Of a stretch of DNA of 64,000 nucleotides, positions 9,386-15,972 are shown one piece after another. Source of the stretch: Gammaproteobacteria bacterium. Its GTDB lineage: Bacteria > Pseudomonadota > Gammaproteobacteria > Steroidobacterales > GCA-2729495. The stretch lies in NCBI GenBank assembly GCA_016874095.1, contig VGVH01000002.1, forward strand, positions 200,549 through 264,548, in the 5' to 3' direction. The notes beneath the pieces are model-generated. The model had not been told where the DNA came from and did no database searches. It saw nothing but the letters and a program-made list of their open reading frames with translations. Position 1 is the first letter of the stretch. Each line of letters opens with the position of its first letter. Both the position numbers and the translations under genes were made by a program.

Positions 9386-9476
9386 TGAAAGCCCCGAGTC
9401 CGAGGCGGTGGCCTTCCGGAGCGAGTAAGACTTCCCCGAGCTCCGGAAGGCCACCGCCTCGGACTCGGGGCTTTCA
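9386..9476. repeat. Perfect 37-bp inverted repeat with 17-nt loop
   Basis: Arms 9386-9422 and 9440-9476 are exact reverse complements over 37 bp (the left arm begins TGAAAGCCCCGAG), separated by a 17-nt spacer. The repeat fills the gap between a plus-strand small gene and a minus-strand gene, so as RNA it would be an extremely stable hairpin on either strand and could stop transcription in both directions. There is no U-run. Its position near a RAYT gene makes a REP/BIME-derived origin attractive. I saw no second copy in the window. Confidence 0.9.
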
Positions 9477-9487
9477 GCCCACCTGAA

Positions 9488-10414
9488 TCAGAACTGGATA
9501 GCCGGCGGCACGTTGGCCAGCGACCAGACATCGAATGGCACCAGCTTGCTCGCGAAAGGATCCGAGTACAGCTGATCCACCAGCCAGCGCTTCTCCATCA
9601 CCGTCTTGGCCGTGACGTCGGCGGTCGCGAACGGATCCTTCGCGCGCTTGTCGATCAGGTCGAGGTAGGCGCCGACAAACTGATCGAACAGCTCGGACAC
9701 GAAGCGATACGACTTCGCCGTGTCGCCGGGAAACACCGGAGGACCGTAGAAACTCACGCCTGCCTCGTCGGGCCGGCGGCGGAATTCGGGCATGGTGTCC
9801 TCGGTTCCCTTTACCATCAGCCTGCGATAGAGCTTCGGGCTGGCTCCGTACCTGGTGAAGTGCGCATCGACGACCGCTGAAATGGCAGCCATGTCTTCGG
9901 CGCTGCGCGTGCCGTTCATGATGCCGAGCCATCCGCCGGCGAACGATTGACCGCCTTCGTAGAACTGGGTCACGACCGTGGCGTGGAGCATCCCGACCAG
10001 AGGCGTCTTCGCATGGACGTCGAGGGAATAGAAGCGACTCCAGACGAGCGGACCCGGCGAAGGCCTGCCCGGCTGCTGCAGCTTTCCGAGCGCGATCATG
10101 GAACCGGCCTTCGCCACTTTGTCGCCGCGCGTGACGCGAACGACGTAATCCGTGTCATCGGTGACACGCGTCAGGAATTCGTTGGAGATCGCGCCGTTCA
10201 TGCGCTCGACGCGCGCGAAGTACTTCTCCTCCATGCGCGAGATGAAAGCTGTCATGTCGCGCGCGATCGCCTGATCCGCAGGTGCGAGCCGCAACAGCCT
10301 GTCGTCGCGATCCGGCGCCGGCACGGTCACTTCATCGGCCCATGACGGTGCGATCACGAGCAGCAGAGCGGCAAGAATGGGGGTACGAGAGCAGAGGCTT
10401 CTCGCATGGCGCAT
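9488..10414 (-). CDS. Secreted protein, possibly a divergent coproporphyrinogen III oxidase (HemF)-like fold
   Basis: 308 residues with a clear signal peptide (cleavage after PSWA, residue 26). The body aligns by eye with the order of aerobic coproporphyrinogen oxidase: GMLHATVVTQFYE (141-153, HemF has the catalytic His at this HANVR-type position), GGWLG (160-164, where HemF has GGGxDLTP), SAED...DAHF (171-186), LYRRLM...RPDEAGVSFYGP (195-225, HemF GVGGIFFDD) and FVSELFDQFVGAYLDLIDKR (238-257). The Asp of GGGxDLTP and the C-terminal Arg-rich strand are not preserved. HemF is normally cytosolic, so this is probably not a haem-pathway enzyme. A plain hypothetical secreted protein remains possible. 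Confidence 0.45.
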   Translation of the reverse strand: MRHARSLCSRTPILAALLLVIAPSWADEVTVPAPDRDDRLLRLAPADQAIARDMTAFISRMEEKYFARVERMNGAISNEFLTRVTDDTDYVVRVTRGDKVAKAGSMIALGKLQQPGRPSPGPLVWSRFYSLDVHAKTPLVGMLHATVVTQFYEGGQSFAGGWLGIMNGTRSAEDMAAISAVVDAHFTRYGASPKLYRRLMVKGTEDTMPEFRRRPDEAGVSFYGPPVFPGDTAKSYRFVSELFDQFVGAYLDLIDKRAKDPFATADVTAKTVMEKRWLVDQLYSDPFASKLVPFDVWSLANVPPAIQF

Positions 10415-10612
10415 GGGAACTCCACCAGTTTCGGGATCAGGCTGAATGATTCCACCGCGACCGCCGCGTCCGCAACCGGCAGTGGAGACGTTGTCCGCTG
10501 GCGGCCCGGAGCGGCATTAAAACAAATAATTTCAATGCCTTATACACCATCCGCGAGGACTGAAGATTTGCTCATAAGGTTCTGCAGACCTTTTCTTTCG
10601 TGCGCGCGCGCG

Positions 10613-10629
10613 GCGCAGCTAAGCTGCGC
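10613..10629. promoter_or_regulatory. 17-bp inverted repeat upstream of the sulfite reductase operon
   Basis: GCGCAGCT-A-AGCTGCGC lies 59 bp before the first gene of the DUF2849-cysI operon, inside the 273-bp divergent intergenic region. It is symmetrical enough for a dimeric repressor or activator site, but could also be a leader hairpin. The rest of this region (10415-10687) has an AT-rich patch around 10515-10545 with a TTATAC that may be a -10 box. No gene is seen in it. Confidence 0.3.
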
Positions 10630-10687
10630 ACCATAAATTGAGGGGCGCGCCGCTCCGCCATAGCCAGCCGATTCGCCGGATCCCGCC

Positions 10688-10978
10688 ATGCCCGATGCCG
10701 CACAGATGGTCATCGCCAACCGCCTGCGCGACGGGTTTACCGTTTTCCTCGCGCCGGGCGACCGTTGGGTCGAGTCGATTGCCGAGGGCAGCATTGCGCG
10801 CGGCGAGGAGGATGCCAGGGCGTTGCTTGCGCGCGGCGAGCGGGCCGCGAAACACAACATCGTGGTGGATCCGTATCTGATCAGGGTCAGCGAGTCAGGT
10901 GGCCAGCGCCGGCCAGCGGAGTGGCGCGAGGCGATCCGTGCCTTCGGCCCGACGGTGGAGACCGGACGCAATGCCTGA
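10688..10978 (+). CDS. DUF2849 family protein
   Basis: 96 residues, whole-length match in character to the DUF2849 proteins found next to nitrite/sulfite reductase genes: an N-terminal VIANRLRDGFTVFLAPGDRWV strand region and a mid-protein ARALLARGERAAKHNIVVDPYLI segment. The biochemical role is not established for the family. The 3' end overlaps the reductase gene by 8 bp, so the proteins should be made together. A role in assembling or supporting the sulfite/nitrite reductase is inferred from context. Confidence 0.82.
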   Translation: MPDAAQMVIANRLRDGFTVFLAPGDRWVESIAEGSIARGEEDARALLARGERAAKHNIVVDPYLIRVSESGGQRRPAEWREAIRAFGPTVETGRNA

Positions 10979-12668
10979 GACGATGTACCGCTACGACGAG
11001 TTCGACCATGCGCTGGTCTCGGAGCGCATCGCCCAGTTCCGCCGCCAGGTCGACCGGCGGCTGAAAGGCGAACTCGACGAGGAGCAGTTCCGGCTGCTGC
11101 GGCTCATGAATGGACTGTACCTGCAGCTGCACGCCTACATGCTGCGGATCAACGTCCCGTATGGCACGTTGTCGTCCAGGCAACTGCGTCGCCTCGCCCA
11201 CATTGCGCGTACCTACGACCGCAGCTTCGGCCACTTCACGACGCGACAGAACCTGCAGTTGAACTGGATTCGACTGCACCAGGTGCCCGACCTGCTGGCC
11301 GAACTGGCCGAGGTCGACATGAATGCGATGCAGTCCTCCGGCAACTGCGTCCGCAACATCACTTCTGACCACTATGCCGGGCGCATCCGCGAGGAGATCG
11401 CTGATCCGCGCCCCTGGTGCGAGCTGATTCGCCAGTGGTCGATCCTGCACCCGGAGTTCTCCTACCTGCCGCGCAAATTCAAGATCGCCGTCACCGCCTC
11501 GCCGCGGGATCGCGCCGCCGTACGCGTGCACGACATCGGCCTGCACATGAAGCGCAACACGTCGGGCGAGATCGGCTTCGAAGTCGTCGTTGGTGGCGGA
11601 CTCGGCCGCATGCCGTTCATCGGCAAGACCATCCGCGAGTTTCTGCCGACGGCCGATCTGCTGTCGTACCTGGAAGCAATCCTCCGCGTCTACAACCTCG
11701 GTGGCCGTCGGGACAACATCCATCGCGCCAGGATCAAGGTGCAGGTCAACGCGGTCGGCGAGGAAAAGTTCCGGGAGCTCGTGGAGAAGGAATGGGCGGA
11801 GATAAAGGCAAGCCCGCTGCTGGCGGTGCCCGAAGCGGAAGTCGCCCGGATCCACGCCTATTTCGCGGATCCATCCTACGAAACACTCGCCGACGAAACC
11901 TCATCGCTCGCCGCACTCGGCCAGCGTGAGCCGGCGTTCGGCCGCTGGCTCGCCACGAACACGGTCGAACACAGGAAGTCCGGGTACATCATCGTCAATG
12001 TGCCGCTGAAGACACCGGGATGCGTACCCGGCGATGCAACCTCTGCGCAGATGGATGCCGTGGCCGATCTGGCCGACCGCTACAGCTTCGGCGAGCTGCG
12101 AATTTCCCACCGCCAGAACCTGGTGCTTGTGGATGTGCGGCAGAAGGACATCCATGTTCTGTGGCAGGAACTTGTCCGCCTCGACCTCGCTGCGGCGAAT
12201 ACCGGCCTGATCACGGACATGATCGCTTGCCCCGGGCTGGACTACTGCGCACTCGCCAATGCACGCTCGATCAGCGTGGCACAGGCCATCGCAACCCGCT
12301 TCGCAGACGAATCCGAGGCCGCCGCAATCGGGAACCTCACCATAAATATTTCCGGCTGCATGAACGCCTGCGGGCACCACCATGTAGGCCACATCGGCAT
12401 CCTGGGCGTCGAGAAGAACGGACAGGAGTTCTACCAGTTGACCCTGGGCGGCAGTTCCGCCGAGGACACGAGCCTCGGTGACCGCCTCGGTCCGGGCGTG
12501 GCTGCCCACGAGGTCCCCGACCTGATCGGGCGTGTCGTCGATCACTACAAAGCGGTCCGCCACAAGGGCGAGCGCTTTCTCGACACCTATCGGCGCGTGG
12601 GTATGGACGAATTCAAAACGGCCGCCTACGGCGACAAGACGGCGGACAAGAAAAAGGAGATAGCCTGA
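10971..12668 (+). CDS. cysI: Siroheme [4Fe-4S] nitrite/sulfite reductase hemoprotein
   Basis: 565 residues from the ATG at 10971. A second ATG at 10983 is an alternative. Two ferredoxin-like half-domains are followed by the siroheme/[4Fe-4S] motif, with cysteines near 420 and 426 (CPGLDYC) and 463 and 467 (GCMNACGHHH). It carries out the six-electron reduction of sulfite to sulfide or of nitrite to ammonia. Flanking DUF2849 and DUF934 genes are the usual partners of the assimilatory sulfite reductase form, so sulfite is the likelier substrate. No flavoprotein CysJ, CysH or siroheme synthase gene is next to it. Confidence 0.92.
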   Translation: MPETMYRYDEFDHALVSERIAQFRRQVDRRLKGELDEEQFRLLRLMNGLYLQLHAYMLRINVPYGTLSSRQLRRLAHIARTYDRSFGHFTTRQNLQLNWIRLHQVPDLLAELAEVDMNAMQSSGNCVRNITSDHYAGRIREEIADPRPWCELIRQWSILHPEFSYLPRKFKIAVTASPRDRAAVRVHDIGLHMKRNTSGEIGFEVVVGGGLGRMPFIGKTIREFLPTADLLSYLEAILRVYNLGGRRDNIHRARIKVQVNAVGEEKFRELVEKEWAEIKASPLLAVPEAEVARIHAYFADPSYETLADETSSLAALGQREPAFGRWLATNTVEHRKSGYIIVNVPLKTPGCVPGDATSAQMDAVADLADRYSFGELRISHRQNLVLVDVRQKDIHVLWQELVRLDLAAANTGLITDMIACPGLDYCALANARSISVAQAIATRFADESEAAAIGNLTINISGCMNACGHHHVGHIGILGVEKNGQEFYQLTLGGSSAEDTSLGDRLGPGVAAHEVPDLIGRVVDHYKAVRHKGERFLDTYRRVGMDEFKTAAYGDKTADKKKEIA

Positions 12669-13159
12669 TGCCCCTGCTCAAGAGCGGCGCCATCGTCACC
12701 GACAACTTCGTCGATGTATCGGCAGACAGCAGCATCCCGGACAGCGGCAGCATCATCGTCAGCCTCGAGCAGTGGCTGGCGAACCTGGATGCGCTGATCG
12801 CACGACGCGAACCGATCGGCATCCGGCTGCGCAGCGACCAGCATCCGGAGGTCATCGCCGACGACCTGGATCATTTCTCCGTGATCGCGCTCGAATTCCC
12901 GATATTCAAGGACGGCCGTGCCTACAGCTACGCACGCCTGCTGCGCGAGCGCTGGGGGTACGCAGCGGAGCTGAGGGCCGTGGGTGATGTACTGCTCGAG
13001 CAGCTGCACTTCATGCAGCGGGTAGGCTTCGACGCCTTCGAGTTGAAAAGTGCGGATCCGGTGAGCGACTGGCTCACGGCCAGCGGCGAATTCAGCGCCT
13101 GGTACCAGGCGACCGGCGACGGCCGCGTTCCGGCGCGAGCGCTCCGCCACCAGACCTGA
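12668..13159 (+). CDS. DUF934 domain-containing protein
   Basis: 163 residues. The DUF934 core includes EPIGIRLRSDQHPEVIADDL (about 54-73), FPIFKDGRAYSYARLLRER (about 77-95) and a C-terminal GFDAFELKSADPV helix. DUF934 proteins are almost always encoded directly after cysI or cysH and are presumed accessory to sulfate assimilation, but no reaction is proven. Its ATG shares one base with the cysI stop (TGATG), a tight translational coupling. The three genes 10688-13159 form one operon. Confidence 0.87.
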   Translation: MPLLKSGAIVTDNFVDVSADSSIPDSGSIIVSLEQWLANLDALIARREPIGIRLRSDQHPEVIADDLDHFSVIALEFPIFKDGRAYSYARLLRERWGYAAELRAVGDVLLEQLHFMQRVGFDAFELKSADPVSDWLTASGEFSAWYQATGDGRVPARALRHQT

Positions 13160-13206
13160 CCGGCAGAACGGTTTCCGGAAAGCTGGCGACCAGATCGCGC
13201 AGCAAT

Positions 13207-13875
13207 TGCCGACATCGCCTGGCGGCCTGCTTCGCGCTGGGCGGCGTCGCGCTGCTGTCGTACCGCGATGATGCACCGATGCCGGCGGCAGGCCGCAGCG
13301 GGCGATCACTGCACCAGATCCGCCGCGAAGCCCCCGATTTCGTCCTTGCGCTTGCCGCCGCGGCACTGGCCTACGGAGTCATGTCGCTGCTGATGACCGC
13401 CACGCCGGTCACGATGCACCTGCACCACGGCTAGGGCGTCGAGGATACGGCGCTGGTATTGCAAAGCCACGTCATTGGCATGTACGGGCCGGCCTTCTTC
13501 ACGGCAATACTGGTTTCGGGATTCGGCGAGGTCCCGATGCTCGCGATCGGCATCGCCGCCACGGAAGGCTGCGCCCTGCTGGGCCTCTCCGGCACTTCGC
13601 TGCCGCTTTTCTGGGCGGCGCTGACCCTGCTCGGGCTCGGCTGGAACGCGCTGTTCGTGGCTGCCACGTCGCTGCTGACGCGGACCTACCGGCCGGAGGA
13701 GCGCTTCCGTGTAGAGACCGCCAACGACGTCCTGCTGTTCGGCGTCATGGCGGTCGCTTCACTGGGTGCCGGGCCGCTGCTTGCGGCCGTGGGATGGAAC
13801 GGCCTCAACCTGATTTCCCTCGCGATGCTCGCGGGGCTCGCGGCGATACTGCTGCTGCGAGTCCGGCGCAGCTGA
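13207..13875 (+). pseudogene. MFS transporter remnant with in-frame amber stop
   Basis: One frame runs through an MFS C-terminal half: QIRREAPDFVLALAAAALAY, GVMSLLMTATPVTMHLHHG, then TAG at 13432-13434, then GVEDTALVLQSHVIGMYGPA and the remaining helices to a TGA at 13873-13875. The typical family reads straight through this HHGHG-VEDT region, so the TAG is a nonsense mutation of a single sense codon. The first half of the transporter is also missing: upstream of about 13207 the frame is no longer recognisable and runs into the DUF934 gene. It is therefore doubly disabled. The 3' part could still be translated but would lack half the helices. Confidence 0.82.
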
Positions 13876-13881
13876 CCGCGT

Positions 13882-14436
13882 TCAGTCCGGCAACTGCAGA
13901 TTCGCCGGCCGCGCGGCGAACACGCGCTGGTACAACGTGTCCTCCGTGCGGCTCTCTTCGTCCGTGATGCCGGCCATGTACGACCAGTCGTCGATGGTGA
14001 AGAGCCGCTGGGCGAGATCTGTCGACGGGCCGTGATGACCCATGTTGGTCGTGATGTAGTGCGTGTAGTCGCGCGCTACTGTTTCGAAACGCCCCAGTGC
14101 GGCAACGCCGTCGCGCCGAAGGGCGTCGCGCGCCTCAAGCATCAGTCCCAGGTGGCGCTGGTTGCCGGCGAGCCGCGCATCGAGTTCTTCGAGGCCCCTG
14201 GCCGCCGCCGCGTCGATCGTGCCGATCTTGCTGCGGATCATGGTGCCCATGCGCACGTCCTGGATGTGCAGCCGGTGCATGGAAGCATCGAAGTAGTCGG
14301 CTATCGCCGCGTAGAAAGGTACCCAGCCCGCATCGCCCTTCGCGCCCTGGGCGACGGCAACCGTGAGTGCCGTGCGAACGGACTTCAGGCGGCGTCGCTC
14401 GTTGGCGACCCGTTCGCGCAGAGGCTGCTGCGACAT
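13882..14436 (-). CDS. Hemerythrin-like four-helix bundle protein
   Basis: 184 residues, all-alpha by composition. The order of motifs resembles bacterial hemerythrin-domain proteins: an AAIADYFDASMHRLHIQD helix (43-60, where the family has a HHPxED pair), NQRHLGLML (92-100), and a last helix ARDYTHYITTNMGHHGP followed by LAQRLFTIDDW, the usual tail of the domain. Candidate iron ligands are His54, His57, His95, His126 and His134/135, but the canonical Glu ligands are not where expected. It could be a diverged oxygen/NO-binding protein or a fold relative that has lost its metal. It is transcribed convergently with the MFS relic. Confidence 0.5.
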   Translation of the reverse strand: MSQQPLRERVANERRRLKSVRTALTVAVAQGAKGDAGWVPFYAAIADYFDASMHRLHIQDVRMGTMIRSKIGTIDAAAARGLEELDARLAGNQRHLGLMLEARDALRRDGVAALGRFETVARDYTHYITTNMGHHGPSTDLAQRLFTIDDWSYMAGITDEESRTEDTLYQRVFAARPANLQLPD

Positions 14437-14524
14437 GCTGGCTCAACCCAGGCTGTACGATGAAAGTCCATGATATTCCTGCCGAACCGGGACGGGCAAA
14501 GCGGCGATTTGCCGCAACGAAGCT

Positions 14525-15508
14525 TTAACCGTCCAGCGCCCCCAGCATCGATGCCGGATAGCGCGGCCCTGCGACGGCCGATTCGGGCAGGAGGCTGGCG
14601 ATTTCAGCGAGATGCGCGGGCGTCAGCGGCAGCCCAGCCGCACCGGCGTTGTCTTCGATATAGCGGCGCTTCTTCGTGCCCGGTATCGCGACGACGTGTT
14701 CCCCCTGCGCCAGAACCCAGGCCAGCGCGAGCTGGGCCGGACTGCAGTCGAGCCGGGTCGCGAAGCTGCCGAGGCGTTCAGCGAACGCCAGATTCCCGGC
14801 GAAATGCTCGTCGCTGAACCGCGGGAACAGCCGCCGGGTATCGCTGTCCGGAATATCAGCCGGGGAGTTGATCGCCCCGGGCAGAAAGCCCCTGCCGAGC
14901 GGGCTGTAGGCCACGAAGGTGATACCGAGCTCGCGGCAGGCCTCCACTGCCGGCCGGGCGACGGACTGTGTCCACAGGGACAGCTCGCTCTGCAGCGCCG
15001 CCACCGGATGCACCGAGTGGGCACGCTTCAGCGTGGGCACGCTCGCCTCCGACAGTCCGATGTAGCGCACCTTGCCGGCGGCGGCCAGTCCGGCGAGCGC
15101 CTGCATGGATTCCTCGATCGGAACACTGCGGTCCACACGATGCAGGTAGAAAAGGTCGATGCAGTCGATACCGAGCCGCTCGAGGCTCTCGTCGCAGGAG
15201 CGGCGGATGGTCTCGGGCCGCCCATCGACGCCGGGGCGGCCGTCCAGGCCCCGGCTCATGCCGCACTTGGTCGCCAGGAATACCCGGTCGCGACGACCGC
15301 GCAGGAACCGGCCGAGGAAGCGCTCGTTTTCGCCGTTCTGGTAAACCGCTGCGGTGTCGAAGTGACTGACGCCGAGTTCGAGGGCGCGTTCCAGGGTAGC
15401 GACCGACTCCCGGTCGTCGCGGGTGCCATACCAGCCGACCATGCCCATGCAGCCCAGGCCGATCGCCGGGATGCGGGTTGCAGTCTGTCCAAGAACGCGG
15501 GTCAGCAC
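14525..15508 (-). CDS. Aldo/keto reductase
   Basis: 327 residues of an NADPH-dependent (beta/alpha)8 barrel. The catalytic set is visible: Asp in FDTAAVYQNGENERFLG together with the Tyr of the same motif, Lys in FLATKCG and His in FYLHRVDRS. The C-terminal NADP-binding region reads IPGTKKRRYIEDNAGA. It starts with GTG (15506-15508). The closest general class is the AKR13/IolS-YakC-like group that reduces small aldehydes and ketones; the natural substrate is unknown. A 12-bp palindrome lies 24 bp upstream in the divergent gap to the DUF423 gene. Confidence 0.9.
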   Translation of the reverse strand: MLTRVLGQTATRIPAIGLGCMGMVGWYGTRDDRESVATLERALELGVSHFDTAAVYQNGENERFLGRFLRGRRDRVFLATKCGMSRGLDGRPGVDGRPETIRRSCDESLERLGIDCIDLFYLHRVDRSVPIEESMQALAGLAAAGKVRYIGLSEASVPTLKRAHSVHPVAALQSELSLWTQSVARPAVEACRELGITFVAYSPLGRGFLPGAINSPADIPDSDTRRLFPRFSDEHFAGNLAFAERLGSFATRLDCSPAQLALAWVLAQGEHVVAIPGTKKRRYIEDNAGAAGLPLTPAHLAEIASLLPESAVAGPRYPASMLGALDG

Positions 15509-15532
15509 GGCTGAGCCTCGTGATGTCGCGCC

Positions 15533-15544
15533 GCTAACGTTAGC
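15533..15544. promoter_or_regulatory. Perfect 12-bp palindrome, candidate operator
   Basis: GCTAACGTTAGC is exactly self-complementary and lies between the divergent aldo/keto reductase (start 15508) and DUF423 (start 15578) genes. Its place in the shared promoter region suggests a dimeric regulator site. No regulator gene is adjacent. Confidence 0.35.
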
Positions 15545-15577
15545 ATTGGGTCATACCGGCGCCGAGGGCAAGTAACC

Positions 15578-15964
15578 ATGCAACGCGCATCACGGCTGAT
15601 CGTACTCGTCGCGACTCTCAGCCTCGCGGCCGCGACAATGCTGAGTGCCTACGGATTTCACGGCCTACCGGGCAAGGTGCCCGCCGCAAAGATCGCGTCG
15701 TGGGAGTGGGCGAACCTGCTGCACTTCCTGCACTCGATAGGACTCATTGTAATCGCGCTGCTCCTCGAGCGGGCACCGGCGTCGCGACTGTTCAGCGCTG
15801 CGGCAGCTCTGATGTTCGCCGGGCTGGTGCTGTTCAGCGCCGGAATATACGCAGAAGTGCTTGGCGCACCGGCGGCAATCGGCGAGGTAGCGCCATTCGG
15901 CGGGCAGGCATTCATACTGGCGTGGGTGCTGACCGGCGTCGCCACTTACCGCCTGCGCGGCTGA
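15578..15964 (+). CDS. DUF423 family inner-membrane protein
   Basis: 128 residues with four hydrophobic helices (about 6-25, 44-62, 70-90, 103-124). The N-terminal AAATMLSAYGFHGLPGK corresponds to the GAFGAHGL motif of DUF423 and is followed by WEWANLLHFLHSIGLI. This family of small integral membrane proteins has no established function. It appears to be a single-gene unit, convergent with the large protease gene, whose stop lies 8 bp away. Confidence 0.85.
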   Translation: MQRASRLIVLVATLSLAAATMLSAYGFHGLPGKVPAAKIASWEWANLLHFLHSIGLIVIALLLERAPASRLFSAAAALMFAGLVLFSAGIYAEVLGAPAAIGEVAPFGGQAFILAWVLTGVATYRLRG

Positions 15965-15972
15965 GGTGCACC

